Assembly (NCBI RefSeq): GCF_030506285.1
Contig: NZ_CP119422.1
Location: forward strand, 6,249,501-6,313,500
Direction of reading: 5' to 3'
DNA: 64,000 nucleotides
DNA from: Catalinimonas niigatensis
Lineage (GTDB): Bacteria > Bacteroidota > Bacteroidia > Cytophagales > Cyclobacteriaceae
Both the position numbers and the translations under genes were made by a program. Below, in pieces: positions 18,418 to 25,664 of the stretch (positions are counted from its first letter, which is position 1; every line of letters starts with the position of its first letter). The notes under the pieces were generated by a model, which worked only from the letters and a program-made list of their open reading frames with translations, did not search any database and was not told the DNA's origin.

Positions 18418-19005
18418 TCAAAACTCTCTGCTGCCATTGGTCTGTACTACATATCGGAAGGTATAGTATCCGGAATTTGAACGGGTCATCAGATCATAAA
18501 ACTCATCAGTAGTGGTATCCGGATTGCCTTCGTAGTAACTGAGTACTTCCAGCTTGGCATAGTTGCCATCTGCTGTTTTCAATACAATTACTTTTCCTGG
18601 AACGGTGAGTATAGCATGGGCAGGAGGGGGGCTATCCTCTTCTGGCTGACCGGTATAGTTGTACCAACTGCTTTCTACTTCAGCTTCATAGCCATCAGCG
18701 GGGAGCTTCGGTAATATCCTCCAGCGTACCATCTACTACCTGCGCTGCTCCCTGTCCGGGTCCAGAGCTAACTCCATTGATGATTACGGATGTTCTACGA
18801 AAAGCAATGTCCCACTCTGTAGATGCAGAGTCTTCCACAGGAATCATGCTGCCTTCGTTCAGGTTATAGAAATTATAATATCCCTCTGTATTTTCACCGT
18901 TTGCTAATAAATCTTCTACGGTATTACTTCTTACTCCGCAGTTCCTGGTTTGCAGGATGCTGCACCAAAAAAGAGTATGGCGATGAGGATATAGCGATTG
19001 AATAT
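18418..19005 (-). pseudogene. HmuY-like heme-binding lipoprotein, broken by two frameshifts and a lost start
   Basis: Three minus-strand frames together read as one HmuY family protein (heme-binding surface lipoprotein). Frame 1 starts at 19005 with ATA where ATG is expected and gives a lipoprotein signal, NRYILIAILFFGAASC. After a frame change near 18930, frame 2 gives SNTVEDLLANGENTEGYYNF, then STEWDIAFRRTSVIINGVSSGPGQG. It ends at TGA 18697-18695 after an extra C in a CCCC run (18701-18704 region). Frame 3 gives PADGYEAEVESSWYNY to the hallmark GYYTFRYVVQT and TGA at 18420-18418. It has an intact-looking promoter and operator upstream. Confidence 0.85.
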
Positions 19006-19014
19006 GTTGTTCTT

Positions 19015-19033
19015 ATTTAGACTAATTATAAAA
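19015..19033 (-). promoter_or_regulatory. Candidate iron/heme-type operator, site A
   Basis: 19-bp partial dyad ATTTAGACTAATTATAAAA (plus-strand reading). It starts 5 nt after the -7 box of the hmuY-like promoter, so it covers the expected transcription start. It matches sites B (19902-19920) and C (23183-23201) in sequence, orientation and position. Confidence 0.65.
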
Positions 19034-19038
19034 TGATG

Positions 19039-19070
19039 CAAAGCTAAAGGATGAAGCTTTTAGGGTCAAT
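19039..19070 (-). promoter_or_regulatory. Promoter of the hmuY-like pseudogene
   Basis: On the minus strand: ATTG (19070-19067), a 20-nt spacer, and TAGCTTTG (19046-19039), an exact TAnnTTTG -7 box. Confidence 0.65.
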
Positions 19071-19158
19071 CGCCGAAACTGGCGTTTTTTAGTGCTTATG
19101 AATGGTAGAGAAAATAGCTAAAGCTAGTGTCTGGAATTATTAGAATTAATCAAAAGGA

Positions 19159-19806
19159 CTAGTCAATACTAATGATTTTCAGGCTCATGGCCTTCACAAT
19201 CATTTCTACCGGAGAAGTAGCATCCAGTTTTTTGAGGATATTTTTGCGATGGGCATTGATGGTATGTGGGCTAAGATTAAGCTGGGAAGCAATCTCCTGG
19301 GTTCCCATGCCTTTGGCAATGAATCGGATGATCTGTGCCTCCCTTTCGCTGAGATCACCGGAAGGACTATCTGCACTGGATTTATACACCTTATGGTTCA
19401 TTAATACATCCAGCACCCGGTTGCAGAAAAATTTCTGTCCTCTGGCAATGGAATGAAAAGCGCTAAGAATCTCCTGATTGCTGCAATCCTTGGTAAGAAA
19501 AGCAAGCACTCCCGATTCCAGCACCTGCATGATATGTTCCTGCTGATGGTCGGCGGTGATGATGAAGATTTTCAATGCAGGATACTGATAGGCTAATTTC
19601 TGACAATCATCGGATGAAAAATCCCTGAAGTTAGCGTAGTCAAGTACCAGAATTTCTGGCGTATGCTTTTTTAATTTTTTTAGCAGATCAGCTTTGTCAG
19701 TGGCCTGATCCATGATTTCAAACTGTTTTTCCTTAGAAAGCAGATGTCTTAATCCAGCTACAGCTAGTTCCTGATTATCGGCTATGAGTATTTGCGTAAG
19801 TTCCAT
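19159..19806 (-). CDS. LuxR/NarL-type response regulator
   Basis: A 215-residue response regulator. The receiver domain (about 1-120) has D10 (LIADNQE, with Asn in place of the second acidic residue), the phosphorylation site D56 (ILVLDYAN), Thr in FIITADHQ and Lys in FLTKDC. The LuxR HTH (about 145-208) reads LSEREAQIIRFIAKGMGTQEIA then LNLSPHTINAHRKNILKKL. No kinase gene is adjacent. Its promoter carries operator site B, shared with the hmuY-like gene downstream and the siderophore receptor operon, so it may be part of an iron- or heme-related regulon (inference). Confidence 0.92.
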   Translation of the reverse strand: MELTQILIADNQELAVAGLRHLLSKEKQFEIMDQATDKADLLKKLKKHTPEILVLDYANFRDFSSDDCQKLAYQYPALKIFIITADHQQEHIMQVLESGVLAFLTKDCSNQEILSAFHSIARGQKFFCNRVLDVLMNHKVYKSSADSPSGDLSEREAQIIRFIAKGMGTQEIASQLNLSPHTINAHRKNILKKLDATSPVEMIVKAMSLKIISID

Positions 19807-19901
19807 CCAAGTGTAAAAAACAGTCTATAAAAAATTACCCTTCATCAAAGATGCATGTATGCAGTCTAGTCCAAAGTGTTTGATGATACAATATTACTTT
19901 T

Positions 19902-19920
19902 ATTTAAACTAATTTTAAAT
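19902..19920 (-). promoter_or_regulatory. Candidate iron/heme-type operator, site B
   Basis: 19-bp dyad ATTTAAACTAATTTTAAAT (plus-strand reading), symmetric at 8 of 9 pairs. It begins 5 nt after the -7 box of the response regulator promoter, the same placement as sites A and C. Confidence 0.65.
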
Positions 19921-19925
19921 AATGT

Positions 19926-19957
19926 CAAAACTAATTTCTATAAAAGAAGAAAGCAAA
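19926..19957 (-). promoter_or_regulatory. Promoter of the LuxR-type response regulator
   Basis: On the minus strand: TTTG (19957-19954), a 20-nt spacer, and TAGTTTTG (19933-19926). Both elements match the Bacteroidota consensus exactly. The start codon lies about 120 nt downstream. Confidence 0.7.
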
Positions 19958-20080
19958 GGCTTAAGCTAATTTTTGAGACTCATTGAGACATGTGCTAATC
20001 AATAAGTGTCACTGAATGATCTTATGTTATTTGTATTTCTTATCTGAATTTTTTTTGAATAAAAATGACAACTTTTTCAT

Positions 20081-20121
20081 CAAATAAATGTATAAACAAT
20101 ATATGTATATACATTTATTTG
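20081..20121. promoter_or_regulatory. Inverted repeat with 14-bp perfect arms upstream of the mhqO-like gene
   Basis: CAAATAAATGTATA (20081-20094) and its exact reverse complement TATACATTTATTTG (20108-20121), separated by 13 nt. The block also contains the 12-bp palindrome ATGTATATACAT (20103-20114) and a third ATGTATA half-site. It is 113 nt upstream of the start codon. A MarR- or TetR-type operator for the quinone/electrophile detoxification pair is a reasonable guess. Confidence 0.6.
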
Positions 20122-20233
20122 TGAATTACTTTGAAAGCTCAGATTTTTGAGTGGGCATAAAGAAGATTACAGTAGGTATATATGGAAGAGCGTATAAGTT
20201 TTTGTAAAATGAATACTATAAATCATAAGCATC

Positions 20234-21169
20234 ATGGAAAATAATATTTTAGGCTTACATCACATTACAGCGATAGCTGGATCAGCCAAGAAGAATTTAG
20301 ATTTTTATACCAAAGTACTGGGCTTGAGGCTGCTCAAAAAAACGGTCAACTTTGATGATCCCGGCACCTATCATCTTTATTATGGTGATGAAAAAGGAAG
20401 TGCCGGCACTATCCTGACCTTTTTCCCTTACGAAGGAAGTAGACAGGGCAGAGCAGGAGACGGGATGATTACCCATATTGCTTACGCTGTCCCTGAAGGA
20501 AGCCTGGATTTCTGGATCAAACGTTTTGAAGAAAACAAGGTGTCTTTTAGCAAACCCAATGAGAAATTTGGGGAACAATACTTGGCTTTTAAAGATCCTG
20601 ATGGCTTGGATTTAGAATTAGTCATTCCTAAAAACGAAGATGCCAGAAGGCCCTGGGAAACCGAGGAAGTTAAAGCTCCGGTGGCCACCCGTGGTTTTCA
20701 TGGAGTTACACTGACTTTGCGCAATCCACAGGATACGGCTGCGGTGCTGACCGATATTTTCGGTTATCAATTGCAACAGCAAGAAGGCAACCAGTATCGC
20801 TACACCACGGATGCTATAGAACAATCAGGGATTGTGGATTTGGTGGAATCTCCTAGCGGTACACGGGGATTGGGCGGAGCCGGCACCAACCATCACGTAG
20901 CTTTTCGGGTGAAGAATGAAGAGGTGCTGATGCATTTCCGCGAAAAAGTGTTGGAAAGCGGACTCAACATTACACAGAAGATTGATCGGAATTATTTCTA
21001 TTCGCTCTATTTCCGCGAACCAGGAGGAGTTTTGTTTGAAATTGCCACCGACAATCCAGGTTTTGGCGTAGACGAACCTTTTGACCAATTGGGATCAGGC
21101 TTGTTGCTGCCTCCACAGTATGAAGCTCGCAGAGCAGAAATAGAAGCCGTATTGCCCAAACTGGACTAA
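20234..21169 (+). CDS. Ring-cleaving dioxygenase of the MhqO/LinE-like VOC family
   Basis: A 311-residue cytoplasmic protein of two vicinal-oxygen-chelate halves: about 6-125 (LGLHHITAIAGSAKKNLDFYTKVLGLRLLKK) and about 152-275 (GFHGVTLTLRNP, TNHHVAFRV, FREPGGVLFEIATD). The metal ligands typical of VOC dioxygenases, a His at each half start and a Glu near the end, are present. In Bacillus the orthologous MhqO/MhqA/MhqE proteins detoxify quinones and hydroquinones. The partner hydrolase MhqD-like gene follows after 140 nt, supporting this role. Confidence 0.9.
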   Translation: MENNILGLHHITAIAGSAKKNLDFYTKVLGLRLLKKTVNFDDPGTYHLYYGDEKGSAGTILTFFPYEGSRQGRAGDGMITHIAYAVPEGSLDFWIKRFEENKVSFSKPNEKFGEQYLAFKDPDGLDLELVIPKNEDARRPWETEEVKAPVATRGFHGVTLTLRNPQDTAAVLTDIFGYQLQQQEGNQYRYTTDAIEQSGIVDLVESPSGTRGLGGAGTNHHVAFRVKNEEVLMHFREKVLESGLNITQKIDRNYFYSLYFREPGGVLFEIATDNPGFGVDEPFDQLGSGLLLPPQYEARRAEIEAVLPKLD

Positions 21170-21309
21170 GAGCTTATTTCATGCCCGGATGCTGTATCAG
21201 CATAAGATGACTTAATCATTGCACATCATAAAGTTATGAGTGAAGGGTTTGGCAAACATTTCAAGCTTTTCACTTATAACTTTTAACCTTTACCTTTTAA
21301 AAAATAGCC

Positions 21310-21930
21310 ATGCATAAAAAAAATATCATATACTCTGGAAAAGCAGTGGTAGAAGCCGATAAAGCTTTGATCATGCTTCATGGACGGGGAGGCTCAGCAG
21401 AAGATATCCTTTCCTTATCTTCATATCTTGAGGTGGAAGGTTTCGCGCTTCTGGCTCCTCAGGCCACCAACCACAGTTGGTATCCGCATTCCTTTTTGGT
21501 ACCACCGGCGCAAAACGAGCCCTGGCTATCGTCTGCTTTGCAATGGCTTAACGAAATAGAGCAGGACCTAAATGCCAAGGGAATTCCTTCTGATAAAATC
21601 TATTTTCTGGGATTCTCGCAGGGTGCCTGTCTGAGCCTGGAGTACACTACCCGAAATGCTAAAAAGTATGGAGGTGTGGTAGCATTTACTGGCGGGTTGA
21701 TTGGGGATAAACTTTACACTGAAAACTATCAGGGAGATTTTGAGAAAACGCCTGTTTTTATCGGGACCAGTGATCCTGATCCGCATGTGCCGGTAGAAAG
21801 AGTGGAAGCATCAGCAGAGATGATACAGAAAATGAATGCCGATACTACGGTCAAAATTTATAAAGACAGGGGGCATACCATCAGCCAGCAGGAAGTGGAT
21901 ATCGTAAACCAGTTAATTTTTGGTCAATGA
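21310..21930 (+). CDS. Alpha/beta hydrolase of the phospholipase/carboxylesterase family (MhqD-like)
   Basis: A 206-residue serine hydrolase. The oxyanion region is MLHGRGGSAEDI, the nucleophile elbow GFSQGACLS contains S103, and Asp (TSDPDPHVP, about 160) and His (DRGHTISQQ, about 191) complete the triad. No signal peptide. In Firmicutes this family (MhqD) is co-induced with MhqO-type dioxygenases by quinones, and here the two genes are adjacent and codirectional. The substrate is unknown. Confidence 0.9.
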   Translation: MHKKNIIYSGKAVVEADKALIMLHGRGGSAEDILSLSSYLEVEGFALLAPQATNHSWYPHSFLVPPAQNEPWLSSALQWLNEIEQDLNAKGIPSDKIYFLGFSQGACLSLEYTTRNAKKYGGVVAFTGGLIGDKLYTENYQGDFEKTPVFIGTSDPDPHVPVERVEASAEMIQKMNADTTVKIYKDRGHTISQQEVDIVNQLIFGQ

Positions 21931-22568
21931 TATGTTTAGCATCACCAGAATATACAGTGATAAGAAAGGAGATTGTCATTTTGAGTAGATAAATATATTC
22001 CCTTGAAAAAGTTAGGAGGTGTCGGCAGGTTTTCTGAAGTATTGCCTGCCTCATCTGCTATCTTCCGAGAGGTGGAATGCTAAGGCCAAGGCTTTGTTCT
22101 ACACGCCAACACAGCTTTGGTTTTGTAGTTTTACAGCATCATGGCAAGCTTTCTACATAGAAATTTCCAACTTACTTTAAAAAAATAAAGAGATATTTAA
22201 ACTGCTAAACCTAGAACGAAGAGTGATCATATATTGCATACATTTCTTGTTAATCATGGTTATTTAGTAACAAATCCTTAGTATTGAAATTCGAATATTA
22301 AGCATCTGAACCTCCTTGATAAAAAATTGATCTATCTAGATATCGGGTTTACATACACAAACCGGAAGGAGAAAAACAAATATCAATTGCAGTTTGACTG
22401 GTGATTGTGATTCTACTAGGCATTAAATTTGATATATGGGTGAGCATATTTTAATGAATCCTTTACAATTTAGGTCAGAGAAAGGATAATAAAACAATTT
22501 GTGTGATTTAGCTATTGATAATCAATAAGAAACCGCGAAATCCTTGTTGGGATTGACAAATATGAAGA
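21931..22568. other. Intergenic region without a recognisable gene
   Basis: 638 nt without a protein-like frame on either strand. It contains a GGCAGG/CCTGCC hairpin around 22024-22052, a weaker CCAAGGCT/AGCTTTGG hairpin around 22087-22123, and A/T-rich sequence after 22180. No promoter pair could be placed with confidence. Confidence 0.5.
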
Positions 22569-23078
22569 ATGAGTGCAAATAGAAATAAGCCCGAAAAAAT
22601 GCTTTCCCCTATCTTTTGTTGGGATATCTACGCTATGCATTTGTGTGAGAAAAAAGAGATGGCTAAAAAGAGTAATGATCTTTATGCCCTTCAAAAACTA
22701 CACCGGCAATTCAATTGGCAGACAGAGCTTGAGTCTCTTCTGGTCAATCCCTATGAAGCCATCGTAGTGACTGATACCCGACAAATTATACTATGGGTTA
22801 ATGAAGGATTTGTTAAAATGACGGATTATCCTGCTTATACGGCTATTGGTAAGACACCAGGATTTTTACAGGGAAAAAATACTTCTACAGAGACAAAAAC
22901 CAGAATTAAGCAGAAACTCTCTGAACATATTCCCTTTTCAGAAGATGTTGTTAATTACAGAAAGAATGGAGAAGAATACCTTTGTCATGTGGAGATACAC
23001 CCATTTTTCAACGATGAAAATCAGCTTACCCATTTTCTGGCACTAGAAAGAGAAATTCAATTGCAGGAGAAGATATAA
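22569..23078 (+). CDS. Stand-alone PAS (LOV-like) domain protein lacking the photoactive cysteine
   Basis: A 169-residue protein with one PAS domain (about 55-165): NPYEAIVVTDTRQIILWVNEGF, GKTPGFLQG, VNYRKNGEEYLCHVEIHPFF, and HFLALEREI. The layout is that of flavin-binding LOV domains (GxNCRFLQG, NYRKDG), but the Cys position is Pro97, so no flavin-cysteinyl adduct can form. There is no output domain, so it would act through a partner. The start could be the ATG at 22569 or a later ATG (Met23 or Met31); the first 35 residues are not PAS-like. It is a single gene 130 nt before the siderophore receptor operon. Confidence 0.75.
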   Translation: MSANRNKPEKMLSPIFCWDIYAMHLCEKKEMAKKSNDLYALQKLHRQFNWQTELESLLVNPYEAIVVTDTRQIILWVNEGFVKMTDYPAYTAIGKTPGFLQGKNTSTETKTRIKQKLSEHIPFSEDVVNYRKNGEEYLCHVEIHPFFNDENQLTHFLALEREIQLQEKI

Positions 23079-23144
23079 AATATTAATACTAATAATAGCT
23101 ATTGCATCCCTATTTGTAGCTAATAAAGTACGCCACTAAAAGCA

Positions 23145-23176
23145 GTTGACAAGTATGGATTTACCCAGTACTTTTG
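23145..23176 (+). promoter_or_regulatory. Promoter of the siderophore receptor operon
   Basis: GTTG (23145-23148), a 20-nt spacer, and TACTTTTG (23169-23176), an exact TAnnTTTG -7 box, 34 nt upstream of the start codon. Confidence 0.65.
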
Positions 23177-23182
23177 AGCTTT

Positions 23183-23201
23183 ATTTAAAATAAGTCTAAA
23201 T
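23183..23201 (+). promoter_or_regulatory. Candidate iron-type operator, site C
   Basis: 19-bp dyad ATTTAAAATAAGTCTAAAT, 6 nt after the -7 box and 9 nt before the ATG, so it covers the likely transcription start. Its reverse complement ATTTAGACTTATTTTAAAT aligns base for base with sites A and B. Confidence 0.7.
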
Positions 23202-23210
23202 AAAGCTTTC

Positions 23211-25664
23211 ATGAAAATACCTATACTTCTCCTCACCTTACTTTTACTTTGTCAACATATTTCCTATGCGCAGGACAATGCCGTAGTTAGAGGAAAAATT
23301 CTGGATGCTCAGTCCGGTAATCCTTTGGAAGCTGTTAATGTAGGGCTTAGCAATACTGCTTACGGAGCCACTACCGACGCCCAGGGCGAGTTTCGCATAA
23401 GCAATGTTGACCCAGGCAATTATAAGCTAGTTACCACCTCAGTAGGTTATGAGAAAAATGCCAAGGAAATCAGCCTTGCTGCCGGACAAACACTGGAAGT
23501 TAATTTTAACCTTCAGACCACCTCTACCCAACTCCAGGAGGTAGAAATCATTGGGCGAAAGGAGACTTCTTATCAAAATGAGGTTTCCTTTGTCGCTTCC
23601 AAAACTGCGACTGCTCTCAAAGATGTGCCCCAGGCAGTAAGTTATGTCACCAAAGAAGTGATACAGGATCAGCAGGCTTTTCGCACCAGCGAAGTCGTGA
23701 AAAATATTAGCGGCGTTAATCAGTTTTCAGGCTATGATGATTTTACTTTGAGAGGTTTTCGTATAGGTAGCAATCAGTTGATCAACGGTCTACGTGTGTC
23801 TGGTGGATTCTGGAATGCTCCTCTGATCAGTAACCTGGAAAGGGTAGAAGTAATCAAAGGACCGGCATCCGCTCTCTTTGGCAATACCGATCCGGGAGGA
23901 ACCATCAACCGGGTGACCAAAAAACCTTTGGATGAGGATCGGAAGTCCGTGAGCTTCTCTACTGGTAGTTTCCAAACCTTCCGGGCTACTTCTGATTTTA
24001 CCGGCCCTATGAATGAAGATGAAAGTCTGTTGTATCGGCTGAACCTGGCCTACCAAAGTTCCGAGACTTTCCGTGATTTGCAGGATAAGACAGATATACT
24101 GGTAGCACCTTCCTTGTCTTTCCTTCCCAATGACAAAACCAGGGTCAACTTTGACTTTGTCTATAGCGCCACCTTTGGAAAATTAGACCGTGGTCAGCCT
24201 ATCTTTGGGGCTACAGCAGGTACCGACCTCAATTCTACCCCTATCTCTTTTGCCATCGGGCAGGCTAATGACTTCCACAACGAAAAGAACTTCTACCTCA
24301 CCACTTCTGTCACTCATGAGTTGACCAACAATATCTCACTCAATGCTTCTTACCTGAAATATGGCTATGAGGAAGATCTGCTGGAACACCGTACTTCCAA
24401 TAATTTTGCCGTTAATGGGGAAGGAGAGCAAATCCCTACCCAGATGGAAATGCAGACTATCCGAAGGGAACTCAAAAGCTATAATGACAACCTCACCACT
24501 TACCTGACATTGGACCTGACTACTGGCGAGCTTAGGCACAAACTACTGGCCGGTTATGACTTTATTCAGCAAACGGTCCCCATAGGCGGTGCCTCAGAGA
24601 ATGCCCGTGGCTACCGAAATGCTTCTAACACAGGAGTGATCAATACTTATAATCCTGAAAATAGAGATTTGTATTTGTTGGATGAAAATGGAAATCCTGT
24701 GCCCAATGTGCCTCATTTTGACCTGGTCAATCCGAGCTATACCATTGGCAATACCAGTAATTATTTTACGACTTCTACTCCAGTGGCGCCTACCCGCTAC
24801 TACTCCAACGGTATCTATGTGCAGGACCAGATCAGCTGGAGAAAACTACAGCTGCTGGTGGGACTACGTCAGGAGTTTTATTCCGATTACCTGAACTACA
24901 AGCAAAATGCTGAAGAAGAGGTGGAGCAGCAGGCGCTTATCCCTCGCTTTGGCATCGTATACAGCCTGACGCCTCAGGTCAATGCTTATGCCACTTATGT
25001 AGAGGGTTTCCAGCCCCAAAGTGCCGGTACGATCGGAAGTCCTGAAATTTTTGGTGGTCCTTTTGATCCGCTGACCAGCCAGATGATAGAATTTGGTGCC
25101 AAAGGCGGATGGTTTGCAGACCGACTTACCACTAATCTGGCCTTCTACCGCATAGAGCAAAACAATATCCTGGTTAACGCCAATAGCGCTGCCAATCCCG
25201 ACCTGCTGGAGCAGCGCGGGCAGGAAGTAGCCAGAGGTATTGAGCTGGATGTGATTGGAAATATTCTTCCTAACTTCTCAATACTCGGCAATTATGCTTT
25301 TAACGATACTGAGATTACCGAAAGCGATAATGAAGCGTTGATTGGCCAGGTGAAAGAAAATGCACCTAAACATCAGGGAGGATTCTGGGCCCGCTACACG
25401 ATTGGCAGTGGTAATCTGCAAGGCATAGGTTTTGCCTTAGGCGGTAATTTTGTAACTGAAAGAACTACCTTTGACGCAGGACTTATGCTTCCGGGGTATA
25501 CAGTATTTGATGCAGCAGTCTACTATGAGGTGAATAAATTCAAGATTGCAGCTAATTTCAACAATGTACTGGACAAAACACATTGGGTAGGTGGCTACAG
25601 CTACACCCGCCTGTATCCGGGAGCACCGCGTAACTTTATGATGAACGTAGCTTACACTTTTTAA
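23211..25664 (+). CDS. TonB-dependent siderophore receptor
   Basis: An 817-residue outer-membrane receptor. A signal peptide (about 1-20, ISYAQ) is followed by a carboxypeptidase-regulatory-like domain (about 26-105, VRGKILDAQSGNPLEAVNVG), a plug (about 130-240, QAVSYVTKEVIQDQ and VIKGPASALFGNTDPGGTIN, the siderophore-receptor signature), and a barrel ending NVAYTF. The FhuA/FecA-type plug marks it as a ferric-siderophore rather than SusC-type receptor. It heads an operon with a PepSY membrane protein, a small membrane protein and a flavodoxin, all consistent with iron limitation. Operator site C lies at its transcription start. Confidence 0.95.
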   Translation: MKIPILLLTLLLLCQHISYAQDNAVVRGKILDAQSGNPLEAVNVGLSNTAYGATTDAQGEFRISNVDPGNYKLVTTSVGYEKNAKEISLAAGQTLEVNFNLQTTSTQLQEVEIIGRKETSYQNEVSFVASKTATALKDVPQAVSYVTKEVIQDQQAFRTSEVVKNISGVNQFSGYDDFTLRGFRIGSNQLINGLRVSGGFWNAPLISNLERVEVIKGPASALFGNTDPGGTINRVTKKPLDEDRKSVSFSTGSFQTFRATSDFTGPMNEDESLLYRLNLAYQSSETFRDLQDKTDILVAPSLSFLPNDKTRVNFDFVYSATFGKLDRGQPIFGATAGTDLNSTPISFAIGQANDFHNEKNFYLTTSVTHELTNNISLNASYLKYGYEEDLLEHRTSNNFAVNGEGEQIPTQMEMQTIRRELKSYNDNLTTYLTLDLTTGELRHKLLAGYDFIQQTVPIGGASENARGYRNASNTGVINTYNPENRDLYLLDENGNPVPNVPHFDLVNPSYTIGNTSNYFTTSTPVAPTRYYSNGIYVQDQISWRKLQLLVGLRQEFYSDYLNYKQNAEEEVEQQALIPRFGIVYSLTPQVNAYATYVEGFQPQSAGTIGSPEIFGGPFDPLTSQMIEFGAKGGWFADRLTTNLAFYRIEQNNILVNANSAANPDLLEQRGQEVARGIELDVIGNILPNFSILGNYAFNDTEITESDNEALIGQVKENAPKHQGGFWARYTIGSGNLQGIGFALGGNFVTERTTFDAGLMLPGYTVFDAAVYYEVNKFKIAANFNNVLDKTHWVGGYSYTRLYPGAPRNFMMNVAYTF

